Source: CAYTCZ01 sp964436315 (lineage in GTDB: Bacteria > Actinomycetota > Thermoleophilia > Gaiellales > Gaiellaceae). From it: a stretch of 28,633 nucleotides of DNA. The notes below the pieces were generated by a model. The model saw only the letters and a list, made by a program, of their open reading frames with translations, was not told the origin of the DNA and did no database searches. The DNA lies in the NCBI GenBank assembly GCA_964436315.1, contig CAYTCZ010000043.1, positions 1-28,633 on the forward strand, given 5' to 3'. Shown here one piece after another: positions 1 to 8,335 of this stretch (position 1 is the stretch's first letter; each line of letters begins with the position of its first letter). The position numbers and the translations under genes are program-made.

Positions 1-50
1 CGCCGCGTCTCAGCCGCCAGCCGGGGGTGCTGCACCTACCGGGATAGGCT

Positions 51-497
51 CTAAGCCGCCGGCGCGCCCATACCGGCGAGTTCACCGGGTGCCGGTCGAT
101 CCGCATCTGTCCAGGGCCGAACGGGAAGGCCCGCCTCGCGCCAGGCTACGAAACCGCCGACCATATCGGTCGCACGACCGAACCCGAGTTCCTGAAGTGA
201 TACGGCAGCGAGACTCGAAGAAGCGCCGTCGCTACACATGAGGATGAGGAGGCGGTTGAAACGTCCGATCTCGGGATTGGAATAGCCCGAATCCGGATCG
301 GCCCGCCACTCGAGCACCGTCCGTGGCACATGGAGCGAGCCCGGAACAACCCCATACTCCTGACGGAGATCTTGAGACCGTGTATCGATGACGAGCGCGT
401 CTTGGCTCATCGCCTCGAACGCTTCTTGCGGTGTCAGGCGTGTGAGCCGGCCGCGCGCCTCTGCGAGAACATCGGCGATGTTCTTCCGTCTACTCAC
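51..497 (-). CDS. Rhodanese-like domain protein
   Basis: A single rhodanese domain fills this 148-residue protein. The core reads ALVIDTR near residues 34-40, then LILMCSDGASSS with the putative active-site Cys88, and a VGGFVAWREAGLPV ending typical of single-domain sulfurtransferases. Such proteins usually carry a persulfide on the loop cysteine; the physiological acceptor cannot be read from sequence. The start is GTG at 497, with no clear Shine-Dalgarno site. It lies 189 bases downstream of the GcvT-like gene on the same strand, behind a possible hairpin, so it may be a separate transcript. No cysteine-desulfurase or molybdopterin partner is adjacent. Family assignment is secure, role is not. 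Confidence 0.85.
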   Translation of the reverse strand: MSRRKNIADVLAEARGRLTRLTPQEAFEAMSQDALVIDTRSQDLRQEYGVVPGSLHVPRTVLEWRADPDSGYSNPEIGRFNRLLILMCSDGASSSLAAVSLQELGFGRATDMVGGFVAWREAGLPVRPWTDADRPAPGELAGMGAPAA

Positions 498-566
498 GAG
501 AGTCGTCAGTGCGAGTGTTGCACTTGGCAGGTTTCCCGTCTAGGGCTTTGTCGAGTCCGACCCGGT

Positions 567-578
567 TCTTGCGCAAGA
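567..578. repeat. 12-bp perfect palindrome upstream of the rhodanese gene
   Basis: TCTTGCGCAAGA is a perfect palindrome lying about 70 bases upstream of the GTG start of the rhodanese gene. It could be an operator for a dimeric regulator in that gene's promoter region. No convincing -35/-10 pair was found around it, so this is only a structural observation. Confidence 0.25.
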
Positions 579-653
579 CCGTCACGCTCCCGGCACGAAG
601 CGATTAACACGCGCGCGTCTTTCCTCGCTAGGCTGAGATTGGAGGGAGGCAAG

Positions 654-676
654 CGGCGGTCCCCGCGCCCCCGCCG
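654..676 (-). terminator. Possible hairpin terminator after the GcvT-like gene
   Basis: CGGCGG at 654-659 pairs with CCGCCG at 671-676, giving a 6-bp GC stem with an 11-base loop, 10 bases beyond the stop codon of the GcvT-like gene on the minus strand. There is no U tract, as is common in GC-rich genomes. It could close the demethylase operon before the rhodanese gene. Confidence 0.35.
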
Positions 677-686
677 TCTCGGCGAC

Positions 687-1796
687 CTACAACTCCTTCG
701 CGCGTTTCCGCTGAGGGTCGTAGACGGGATGCGACACGACCTCCCCCGCAAGGAGATTGCCCCCGACATTGGCGACGAACTTCGTGCCGGGCTCGTTCAG
801 ATCTTTGTGAATCTTGGCAAGCCCGAGAGTCTGGTTGTCTAGATAGGGAGACTCAACGGCCTGAGTGACAACACCAACCTCTGCGCCGTCGACGTGGATC
901 GGTGCCCCGGTGGCAGCGTCGCCACCCCCATCCAGTACGACGCTCGCCAGGCGAAGCTCGGTGGTATCTCGATCCCGCAGGCAACCGGCTTTGCCAGAGA
1001 AGTCTGGCTTCTCGAGATCGACCGCCCAGCCCAACCCGCATTCGTAGGGCGAGACCGATGGATCGTATTCGACTCCACCGATGATGAATCCGCCCTCGAT
1101 GCGGAAGAGGTCGAGCGCCACCATCCCAATGACCTTCATCCCCTCGGGCTCACCCGCACTCATCAGCGCGTCCCAGAGGTCGAGCGCTCGATCTCGGTCG
1201 ACCCACAGCTCGAACCCGAGTTCGGCCGTGTAGCCAAGTCGGGTCATGAATATTGGGATTCCGGCGATCTCCACATCCTCGCGAAATGTGTAGTAAGGGA
1301 ATGCCTCGTTCGAGAGATTCTGATTCGAGAGTCCTTGCAAGATCTGACGACTCTTTGGTCCTTGGAGACACAGATGCGGCATCTCGTCGGTGAACTCCCG
1401 AACCGAGACACCGGTCCCCTCGGCCGCTTTAGAGAAGATCTCGAAGTCGCGATCGTTCGCGCCGCAGAATCGGATGCCATCCGTGGAACGAACCATGGCC
1501 GTGCAGTCGTCGACCATCTTCCCATCGTCGTCGGTGAGAGGGCCGTACGCGATCTGCCCCGGCGATAGCTTCGCGACGTCCCGGGCGACGAGTCCGTTGA
1601 TGAATCCCTGAGCGTCTGGGCCGTCCAGGTCGATTTTCCTCAGCATCGAGAAGTCCATGAGAGCTGCGTTCTGCCGACAGGCCTCGTACTCCTCACCCGT
1701 ATCCGTCACGACGGTTGGGGCCCAATACCCGAAGAGGTCCATCCACTGGTCAGTCATCGCGGTTAGCCGCGGGTAGAAAGCAGTCTCTTTACTCAC
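687..1796 (-). CDS. GcvT-like aminomethyltransferase (folate-dependent)
   Basis: This 369-residue protein belongs to the glycine-cleavage T-protein/DmdA superfamily, whose members bind tetrahydrofolate and accept or transfer one-carbon units. Visible signs are the N-terminal folate-binding fold with the GKMVDD acidic motif (Asp96/Asp97), an FCGANDRDFEIF segment, the mid-domain stretch RLGYTAELGFELWV, and the C-terminal barrel with ETVVSHPVYDP-like ending (here GEVVSHPVYDP). Length is normal for the family. The start is GTG at 1796, fixed by AGGAGA five bases upstream. As the last gene after a TMADH-like enzyme, ETF and a quinone-linked Fe-S protein, it probably loads the methyl-derived carbon onto folate. 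Canonical GcvT is less likely because no gcvP or gcvH is present; DMSP or dimethylglycine-type demethylation is an alternative. Confidence 0.82.
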   Translation of the reverse strand: MSKETAFYPRLTAMTDQWMDLFGYWAPTVVTDTGEEYEACRQNAALMDFSMLRKIDLDGPDAQGFINGLVARDVAKLSPGQIAYGPLTDDDGKMVDDCTAMVRSTDGIRFCGANDRDFEIFSKAAEGTGVSVREFTDEMPHLCLQGPKSRQILQGLSNQNLSNEAFPYYTFREDVEIAGIPIFMTRLGYTAELGFELWVDRDRALDLWDALMSAGEPEGMKVIGMVALDLFRIEGGFIIGGVEYDPSVSPYECGLGWAVDLEKPDFSGKAGCLRDRDTTELRLASVVLDGGGDAATGAPIHVDGAEVGVVTQAVESPYLDNQTLGLAKIHKDLNEPGTKFVANVGGNLLAGEVVSHPVYDPQRKRAKEL

Positions 1797-1888
1797 CGAC
1801 TCTCCTTTCGATTGCGGCAGAAGGTCGTAGCCTAAAGCTCACCCGACGGACTGTTCCACCCGGAACGACCGATGGAGTTACGAAGTGA

Positions 1889-4036
1889 TCAGACTTTCGC
1901 AGCGACAACATCGACGCCCTCTTCTCCATGAGGCTCGGCGATTGCCTCCAGTACGAGCTCCGAGATCTCGCGGAGTTCAATATTGCCCTCATGACCGGAG
2001 GTCTTGATCGCGTCTTCGTACATCGTGACGTCCTTGGGACAAGCGACGACGAAGAAGTCGATTTCACCCAAAGCAACCGCTTCGTCAATGCGACTCTCGC
2101 TCGGGCGCTTCGACCCCTCGCGCGCCAACTCCGCCATCCAGATCCGTCCACCGCCGGCGCCGCAACAGAAGGAGTTGTCTCTGTTTCGCGGCATCTCGAC
2201 CAATTGAAGACCGAGCGCTTCGAGGACGGCGCGTGGCGGCTCATAGACCCCGTTGTATCGCCCAAGCGTGCAGGGATCGTGGTACGTGACCCTATGGGCG
2301 AGCCGTTTGCGCGGCGTGATTTCTCCAGCGTCGAGGAGTTCTGCCAGAAGCTCAGAATGGTGGACGACCTGGTCAGCGCTCCACGGGGCTCCGTATGACG
2401 GGTACTCATTCCTCAGCGTGTTATACGAGTGTGGATCGCTGGTCAGGATTCGCTCAAAGGAGCACTTCTCGATGACTTTGATGTTGTCGTCGGCCAGCGA
2501 TGTCCAAAGGCCCTCCTCCCCGACTCGACGAACGTCGTTCCCTGCGCTCTTCTCGGCATCGAAGAGAATCCCAACGTCGATTCCGGCGACCTCGAGGACT
2601 TGAGCTAGCGCTCGCGTCGCAATCTGGTTTCGCGGATCGAACGACGCGTAGTCGCCCACGAACCAGAGGTACTCGGCTGACTCCTTACGAATGTCCTTTA
2701 ACGGCTTCTCGAGCGCCTTGGCCCATCGCGGCCGCTTGCGCTTCGTTTCGCCGAAAGAGTTTCCGGACGTGTAGATGGTCTCAAGCGTCTGCTGGAGCTG
2801 GCCATCCATTTCCCCCTGTTCCACCAACTGCCGGCGCATTTGATTGATGAGAGGCACGTGCTCGATACCAACCGGGCAAATCTCGACGCACGCCATGCAT
2901 TGCATGCACGACCACAAGGTCTCAGGTCGGATGGGATCGCCGAGAATCGATCCGTCCGTGTCGTAGAGCGGCGCTACATGCAGCTCCGCGCGAGCCCCCA
3001 TTGACCCCTCTGCGACTTCGCGCAAATCCAGGACGAGATCCCTGGGTGAAAGCGGATAGCCTGAGGCAGTCGCCGGGCAAGCTGCGTGGCACTTGCCGCA
3101 CTTCGTGCAGGCGTCCAAATCGAGCAGATGTTTCGGCGACAGAGCGTCGATCGTTGCGTAACCCACATCGTCAGCTGCAGCATCGGTTGGAATCTCTTCG
3201 AGACGTCGGCCGGCTCGCTCATCCTTGGCGGCTACTCCGGCCGGGCCCGTGAGCATGTGGACGGCCTTGGTGAAAGGGATGGATGAAACGAAGAACAACG
3301 CCACGACTCCGTGAATCCACCACTGAACGAGCCGAGCCATTTCGGCGGCATCTCCCTCGAGGCCAGCGGCTTTGAAGGCCTGGCCCAGGAGCCATCCAAA
3401 CGGCGCCCATTTTTCGAAGCTCGGGTTGTCGGCCGCGATTCGAAAGCCCTCGAGTAAGAAGCCGGTCAAGGCCAGGAAGAAGAGCAGTCCGAGGAAGGTC
3501 CAGTCGCCGAGAACATAGCGGCGCCGGCTGTATTCGTCTGGCTCACGGTCAGGACGGCTGTAGTCGAGTCGGCTCGGCCGCGTGATCCCGCGTCTCACGG
3601 CCATGACTGTGAGTCCCACAACGAGCGCGACGCCGAAGACGTCTAGGAAGAGGGAGTACGCGAGGTAGAACCATCCCTGCCAGAAATCGAACCCGAGAAC
3701 AGGTCGGGCGAAGTCGTCCTGAAAAGCGAGAATGAGCGTCCCGATGAAGAGGACGACAAAACCGTAAAAGATCAGGAGATGACCCAGGCCCGCGAGCGGG
3801 TCGCGTCGCCGGATCCACGTGTGGAAGAGAGTGATTCGAGCCGCGCGCGTCAGACGCTTCCGCGGCTCATCGATCCTCCCCGGTCCGCGTCCACGTCGGT
3901 ACTTCCGTACGAGCAGTGCGATCCCCCAGATGAAAATCAGCACTGAGAAAGCGATGAGCACGTACCAGATCGCCTTCTCCCAGGTCTCGAGCCCGGCGAA
4001 GGTCTGGCGCGTCTCGACGAGCAGCAAAGTCGCCAT
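1889..4036 (-). CDS. Membrane Fe-S oxidoreductase, DgcB/FadF-like (ETF to quinone)
   Basis: The 715-residue protein starts with a nitrate-reductase-gamma-like membrane domain of five helices (about residues 22-44, 84-106, 121-149, 178-199, 239-260). Two 4Fe-4S motifs follow: C310, C313, C316, C320 and C377, C380, C383, C387. The C-terminal half is built of two CCG-type (HdrD-like) domains. The second is intact with DPCTLGRYNG and FCCGAGGG. The first has lost the expected cysteines: it reads VGDYASFD, SAGNDVRR and SDPHSYNT where relatives usually have Cys in GC, CxGDxxRR and CPHC. Proteins of this type take electrons from ETF to menaquinone in the membrane, which fits etfBA just upstream. The ATG at 4036 has a weak AGGGTGAG ribosome site. 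It is separated from etfA by 218 bases. Confidence 0.85.
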   Translation of the reverse strand: MATLLLVETRQTFAGLETWEKAIWYVLIAFSVLIFIWGIALLVRKYRRGRGPGRIDEPRKRLTRAARITLFHTWIRRRDPLAGLGHLLIFYGFVVLFIGTLILAFQDDFARPVLGFDFWQGWFYLAYSLFLDVFGVALVVGLTVMAVRRGITRPSRLDYSRPDREPDEYSRRRYVLGDWTFLGLLFFLALTGFLLEGFRIAADNPSFEKWAPFGWLLGQAFKAAGLEGDAAEMARLVQWWIHGVVALFFVSSIPFTKAVHMLTGPAGVAAKDERAGRRLEEIPTDAAADDVGYATIDALSPKHLLDLDACTKCGKCHAACPATASGYPLSPRDLVLDLREVAEGSMGARAELHVAPLYDTDGSILGDPIRPETLWSCMQCMACVEICPVGIEHVPLINQMRRQLVEQGEMDGQLQQTLETIYTSGNSFGETKRKRPRWAKALEKPLKDIRKESAEYLWFVGDYASFDPRNQIATRALAQVLEVAGIDVGILFDAEKSAGNDVRRVGEEGLWTSLADDNIKVIEKCSFERILTSDPHSYNTLRNEYPSYGAPWSADQVVHHSELLAELLDAGEITPRKRLAHRVTYHDPCTLGRYNGVYEPPRAVLEALGLQLVEMPRNRDNSFCCGAGGGRIWMAELAREGSKRPSESRIDEAVALGEIDFFVVACPKDVTMYEDAIKTSGHEGNIELREISELVLEAIAEPHGEEGVDVVAAKV

Positions 4037-4254
4037 GCAGCGTGCTCACCCTAATACGGGCTGCTGGAATGTGCTCGGAAGCGACGGTCGGCGAACGATG
4101 GGTCGCCGCTCAATCACCATGTCATGGGGGGAGCCACCGCTTGCCCACCGCCCGCCAATGAGGCTAACCGAGAAAAACGCGCGCACGGACAACGGTGTGT
4201 GGCGAATCCGCGTCCTTTGTCGGCGGCCGCAGGTAGGTCGCCTCGGCTCAGCAA

Positions 4255-5196
4255 CTACCAGTCGAGCTCCTCGAGTTCGTCCGCGACGTCAAACAGGTCG
4301 CAAACGGCTCCATAGTGCGCGACGCTGAAGATCGCCGCCTCAGGATCGCTGTTGACCGCAATGATCGTGTCGCTCGTCTTCATACCCGCAAGATGCTGGA
4401 CGGCGCCCGAGATTCCGAACGCGAGATAGATCTTAGGTTTGACCGTTTTTCCCGACTGGCCAACCTGCCGACCGCTCGAAACCCAGCCGGCATCGACGAG
4501 AGGCCTCGAAACGGAGAGCGTCGCACCCATCTTCTCGGCGAGTTCTTCGAACTGCTCCAGGTTCTCTTTGTCCCCGATTCCGCGCCCAACGGACATCAGG
4601 AAGTCCGCGGTCGTGATATCGACGTCGCCCGGCGGCGCCTCGATGAACTCGCGGTGACGGGCTCTCGCAGGAGCCACCGACACGTCGAGTTCACGCACCG
4701 ACGCTGTTCCGACTCCTTCGGCTGACTCCCAGGTGCCGGGCCTGAGAAGAAGAACGACTCGCTCATGTCCGGGGAACTCCAGCTCCGCGTTCAGCTTCGC
4801 GGCGTAGAAGGATCGCTCCGCGATGATCGAACCACCCTTGTCCCTGAACGCGAAGACATCACTCGCAAAGCCGAGACCAAGCTTCGCGGCAACTGCCGAG
4901 GCGTAGCCCATCGAGTTGACGGTGAAGCCGAGGAGAATGAGACGAGGACTCAGCGACTCGATCAGAGCTTCGAGCGCAGCCTGGTATGTGTCGTTCTCGA
5001 ACTCTGCGGCACCGGTTCGCACGCTCACGATCTCGTCAACGCCGGGTCGGTTCACCTGACCGCTGAGCACGGATGGGTCTTCAGCGATGACGGCCACCGT
5101 CACGGGACCGCCAAATGCCGCCGCAGCTGAGATGAGCTCGCCTGTGACCTCGCGGACCTCTCCGCCGAGGTGCTCGCCGATGACGAGGACGCTCAT
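4255..5196 (-). CDS. etfA: Electron transfer flavoprotein alpha subunit
   Basis: EtfA carries the FAD of the ETF heterodimer and passes electrons from a dehydrogenase to a quinone-linked oxidoreductase. The 313-residue protein has the N-terminal alpha/beta domain and the C-terminal FAD domain with the family signature: SSGRQVGQSGKTVKP at 240-254, GISGAVQHLAG at 261-271, and an IIAVNSDPEAAIFSVA segment before YGAVCDLF. Its ATG overlaps the etfB stop codon as ATGA, so the two subunits are translationally coupled. It sits between a TMADH-like flavoprotein and a DgcB/FadF-like membrane protein, its probable donor and acceptor. Identity is secure; partner assignment comes from gene context and from the known TMADH-ETF pairing. 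Confidence 0.95.
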   Translation of the reverse strand: MSVLVIGEHLGGEVREVTGELISAAAAFGGPVTVAVIAEDPSVLSGQVNRPGVDEIVSVRTGAAEFENDTYQAALEALIESLSPRLILLGFTVNSMGYASAVAAKLGLGFASDVFAFRDKGGSIIAERSFYAAKLNAELEFPGHERVVLLLRPGTWESAEGVGTASVRELDVSVAPARARHREFIEAPPGDVDITTADFLMSVGRGIGDKENLEQFEELAEKMGATLSVSRPLVDAGWVSSGRQVGQSGKTVKPKIYLAFGISGAVQHLAGMKTSDTIIAVNSDPEAAIFSVAHYGAVCDLFDVADELEELDW

Positions 5197-5951
5197 CCGA
5201 GCTTCTCCCTCACGAGTTCGGCAATGCGCTGGGCGACTGCCGCCGGATCGTCCCCAAGCATCTCGGCTCCCTCGCCCTTCGGCGGAACGAACATCCGTCG
5301 CACCCGATAAGCAGGCTCAACGTCGACATCCGCGACGGTGACGGCGATGTCCTTCTGCTCAGCCTGCTTGATCGCCCGGAGAGTTGCATAGCGCGGCTCG
5401 TTGATACCCGTTTGAATCGTGATCAGGGCGGGCGTATCGATTTCGACCACGTCCAAGAGGCCACCCTCAAGCTCCCGATTTACGAGGGCTTTCCCCGCGC
5501 CGTGGTCGTAGTCCAGCTTGGTCACGACCGCGACGCGAGGAAGTTCAAGGTACTCGGCCAACGCTGTGCCCGTCGCCGCTTGCACCGAATCGGATGATTG
5601 AACCCCACACAGAACTAGGTCTGCGCCCTCGGATCGAATGACATCCGCGAGCGCTCTGGCAAGCGAGATCGGATCGCCGGCCGCTACACCCTCGACGCGG
5701 ATTCCGCGATCGGCCCCCATCGCAAGGCACCGCCGCATGGCGTCTTCCACCTCTTCTTCGCCGACCGATACGACCACGACCTCGCCCTCACCGACTGCCT
5801 CGCGAATCTGGAGGGCCTCCTCGGTTGCGCACCCGTCCCACTCGTTCAAAGCCGGCTCGAGGAAGTCGGGATCGACGTCGCGCTCGTCGTCGGAGAATTC
5901 GACCTCATCGCCGAGAACCAGAACCTGCTTCACACAAACGACAACTTTCAC
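5193..5951 (-). CDS. etfB: Electron transfer flavoprotein beta subunit
   Basis: This 252-residue EtfB starts with MKVVVCVKQV and carries the beta-subunit signature near residues 165-200: VNRELEGG, then DTPALITIQTGINEPRY and ATLRAIKQA. The beta subunit forms the heterodimer with EtfA and contacts the donor dehydrogenase. The start is GTG at 5951, without an obvious Shine-Dalgarno site and 93 bases below the stop of the TMADH-like gene. A hairpin lies in that gap. The etfB-etfA order with a four-base overlap is typical. Length is standard, and no key motif is missing. Confidence 0.95.
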   Translation of the reverse strand: MKVVVCVKQVLVLGDEVEFSDDERDVDPDFLEPALNEWDGCATEEALQIREAVGEGEVVVVSVGEEEVEDAMRRCLAMGADRGIRVEGVAAGDPISLARALADVIRSEGADLVLCGVQSSDSVQAATGTALAEYLELPRVAVVTKLDYDHGAGKALVNRELEGGLLDVVEIDTPALITIQTGINEPRYATLRAIKQAEQKDIAVTVADVDVEPAYRVRRMFVPPKGEGAEMLGDDPAAVAQRIAELVREKLG

Positions 5952-6001
5952 GGCCCGGGAGTCTACTCAGCGGTCGCTGCTCACGCCGCCCCAACAAGGA
6001 A

Positions 6002-6019
6002 GGGCGGTTGAGACCGCCC
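6002..6019 (-). terminator. Intercistronic hairpin between the TMADH-like gene and etfB
   Basis: GGGCGGT at 6002-6008 and ACCGCCC at 6013-6019 form a perfect 7-bp stem with a TGAG tetraloop. A mismatch and three more pairs extend it outward. No U-rich tract follows on the minus strand. It may lower read-through from the dehydrogenase gene into etfBA or act as an mRNA-stability element. Confidence 0.4.
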
Positions 6020-6044
6020 CTCCCTATCGATGGAATGCCCCTGC

Positions 6045-8165
6045 CTATGCCAGAACTGCCTCTCGCTCGACGACGTGACGCTCACGCTTGAAAGGAAGAG
6101 GAACTTCGGGATTCTCGGAGTCGATCTCCCGCGCCAAGCGGTGTCCATCGAAGACGCAATCCGCGATCAAGCGGGGCGCAACGCAGTCGCCGATTCGATA
6201 GAAGCCGGAGATGCCCTCGGAGTTCAGGCCATCGATGCCAACGTCGTCCTTCAGCTCGCGAAAGAGAGTCTCGCTGGAGCGACGCTGCGTTACGAGAACA
6301 ACTCCGTCCGCCTCCCAGGTTTTCTCGTGCTCCTCCTCGTCGTACACGTGGATCGCATGAATTGCACCTGGCTCGATCCGCGTCGGCAGGTAGAAGGTGA
6401 CGATCTCGACTCCCAGCTTGTGGAGCTTGCGGTGTTGGTTCGGAGCTTCCAGCGTGTAGTCCATATACGGCGCAATGTGACCGAGATGCGTCATGAGGGT
6501 CACGTTCTTTCCTTCGAGCGCGAGTTTCTCCGCAAGGGAGACGCCCATGAAGTACCCGTCGTTGTCGACGACCACGACGTTGTCGCCCGGCGGTTCCTTG
6601 CCTTCCACCATGATCTGCTCGGGCGTGAGGCAGTGGGCCTGGCTCGCGTCAGCCCCATGAATAATGTCATGTGAGGCCCCGTTGAGACCGTCGGTTGCCC
6701 AGTAGCCACCGGTCGCGATGACGACGATCTCAGCGCCGTATTCTTTCACTCCAGTCGCATCGAGTTCGGTGTTCGGAATGAACTCGACGTTCTTGAGCTT
6801 GTCGATCTGGATCCTGCGGTAGTTAACGACCCGCGCCCACTCCCCGAGCCCCGGGAGCTGCGGAATCCAACGCATGATCCCGCCCATGTCGTCTTGAGCT
6901 TCGACCAAGTGGACTCGGCGCATCCCACGTTTGCCCAGAACCATCGCGCACTCCATGCCCGCCGGTCCGGCACCGACGACCAACACGTCGTTATCCGCGT
7001 TTTCGGCCTTGTCGAACTTCTCGGGATGCCACCCGCGACGATACTCCTCACCGGCAGTTGCGTTCTGCGTGCAGATCAGCGGCGGGCCGCCGATCTCCCA
7101 GCGCGAGATGCAGACGTTGCAGCCGATGCACTCTCGAATGTCATCGAGGCGACCCTCGTCGATCTTCTGCGGGAGAAATGGGTCAGAGATCGATGGTCGG
7201 CAGGTCGCGATGATGTCGAGTTTGCCGGCGTTGATGGCGTCGACCATCACGTCCGGGCTCGTGAAGCGGCCGACCCCGAGCACCGGCTTCTTGGACACCG
7301 CGTTGACAGCCGCCTGCCATGGCAGCTGACGTCCCTGCTCGTAGAAGCGCGAAGGAGTCGCGTCTTCGCCCCATTCCGAGATCCCTGAGACGTTGATGTC
7401 CCACACGTCGACAAGCTCATCGACAAGTTCGACGAATGGGAGACAATCCCGTTCGAGCTGGGTTCCGGCCTCGCCCAGGAACATGTCTGTTGACATCCGA
7501 ACGGCGATGGCGCAGTCGTCGCCGACAGCTTCCTTGACTTGCTCGATGGTTTCCCTCCAGAAACGGGCGCGGTTTTCGAGCGAGCCTCCGTACTCGTCGG
7601 TTCGCTTGTTGTAGTAGGGCGTCAGGAACTGCTGCGGAAGGTAGGAGTGCGACCCGTAGACATAGACGATGTCGAATCCGGCTGAGCGTGCACGCTTCGC
7701 CGCGGCGACGTAGAAGCCCTGCACGTCTCGAATGTCGTCCTTATCCATCTCTTTGGCATACGTGAGGTACTCGAAGTCGCTCGGAATCTGGGATGGCCCG
7801 CGCGGCACACACCGCGTCTCCATACACGGCGCGTGCGGCCCCCCGTACCAGAGTTCGGCCGCCGCGAGCGCCCCGTGCTCGTGAAGCATGTCGCACATGA
7901 CCGAGAGGTTCTTGATGTCACCGTCATCCCAGAGGCGCGCTGATACGCGGTGCGTATCGTCCGATTCAGGATGAATCGAGCAGTACTCAGTACACACCGC
8001 GCCGTAGCCGCCCTCGGCCTTCATTGCTCTGAAGTGCGCCTGACTCATGGGCTTCTCGGATCCAAATCCGTTGCAGTGAGGGATCTGGTAGAAGCGGTTC
8101 TTCATCGTCTTCGGCCCAAGCCGTATCGGCTCGAAGAGGATGTCGTACTTGGGATCCCGCGCCAT
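6045..8165 (-). CDS. Trimethylamine dehydrogenase-like Fe-S flavoprotein
   Basis: The 706-residue product is closely similar along its length to bacterial trimethylamine dehydrogenase, which demethylates an amine to a secondary amine plus formaldehyde and reduces ETF. From the N terminus it has an old-yellow-enzyme FMN barrel with HC (Cys31, the 6-S-cysteinyl-FMN position, TMADH Cys30), the substrate bowl Tyr60, Trp264, Trp355, the triad Tyr169, His172, Asp267, and the 4Fe-4S ligands C345, C348, C351, C364. A Rossmann domain starting VLVVGAGPAGMECA follows. Ser74 and Trp105 also match TMADH rather than dimethylamine dehydrogenase, as I recall those enzymes. The upstream in-frame ATG at 8243 is rejected because ATG 8165 has AAGGAGG eight bases upstream and aligns with the TMADH N terminus (MARDPK). 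Dimethylglycine or another tertiary amine remains possible as substrate. Confidence 0.92.
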   Translation of the reverse strand: MARDPKYDILFEPIRLGPKTMKNRFYQIPHCNGFGSEKPMSQAHFRAMKAEGGYGAVCTEYCSIHPESDDTHRVSARLWDDGDIKNLSVMCDMLHEHGALAAAELWYGGPHAPCMETRCVPRGPSQIPSDFEYLTYAKEMDKDDIRDVQGFYVAAAKRARSAGFDIVYVYGSHSYLPQQFLTPYYNKRTDEYGGSLENRARFWRETIEQVKEAVGDDCAIAVRMSTDMFLGEAGTQLERDCLPFVELVDELVDVWDINVSGISEWGEDATPSRFYEQGRQLPWQAAVNAVSKKPVLGVGRFTSPDVMVDAINAGKLDIIATCRPSISDPFLPQKIDEGRLDDIRECIGCNVCISRWEIGGPPLICTQNATAGEEYRRGWHPEKFDKAENADNDVLVVGAGPAGMECAMVLGKRGMRRVHLVEAQDDMGGIMRWIPQLPGLGEWARVVNYRRIQIDKLKNVEFIPNTELDATGVKEYGAEIVVIATGGYWATDGLNGASHDIIHGADASQAHCLTPEQIMVEGKEPPGDNVVVVDNDGYFMGVSLAEKLALEGKNVTLMTHLGHIAPYMDYTLEAPNQHRKLHKLGVEIVTFYLPTRIEPGAIHAIHVYDEEEHEKTWEADGVVLVTQRRSSETLFRELKDDVGIDGLNSEGISGFYRIGDCVAPRLIADCVFDGHRLAREIDSENPEVPLPFKRERHVVEREAVLA

Positions 8166-8173
8166 CGACGTCG

Positions 8174-8180
8174 CCTCCTT
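8174..8180 (-). promoter_or_regulatory. Strong ribosome-binding site of the TMADH-like gene
   Basis: On the minus strand this reads AAGGAGG, a perfect Shine-Dalgarno core eight bases before ATG at 8165. It decides the start over the in-frame ATG 26 codons upstream. Confidence 0.85.
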
Positions 8181-8299
8181 CGTCACGTGCCCGATTGATC
8201 GATTTTCTTCCGGCGAAGTCGGCATTGCAACTTCGCCTGCCACAGGAACGGCTGCGTCATCGGAGGGTAGTAGTTACAAAAAATACGCCGGTTGACCGA

Positions 8300-8328
8300 T
8301 TGGCAGCACCGTCCGACCCGACTAGTGT
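8300..8328 (+). promoter_or_regulatory. Sigma-70-type promoter giving a leaderless luxR mRNA
   Basis: TTGGCA at 8300-8305 and TAGTGT at 8323-8328 are separated by exactly 17 bases. Transcription would begin about seven bases later, at or next to the A of ATG 8336. That matches the absence of a Shine-Dalgarno site and points to a leaderless mRNA. The promoter is seen by eye only. Confidence 0.5.
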
Positions 8329-8335
8329 GGCCACC

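Noticed and set aside
894..2398. Long plus-strand ORFs opposite the GcvT-like and Fe-S genes
   Set aside because: They are mirror frames of well-supported minus-strand genes in GC-rich DNA and show no domain.
8166..8243. N-terminal extension of the TMADH-like protein
   Set aside because: ATG 8165 has a perfect Shine-Dalgarno site and aligns exactly with the TMADH N terminus.
8195..8335. N-terminal extension of the small LuxR gene
   Set aside because: The extra 47 residues overlap the upstream untranslated region of the dehydrogenase gene and the predicted promoter; ATG 8336 fits the promoter.
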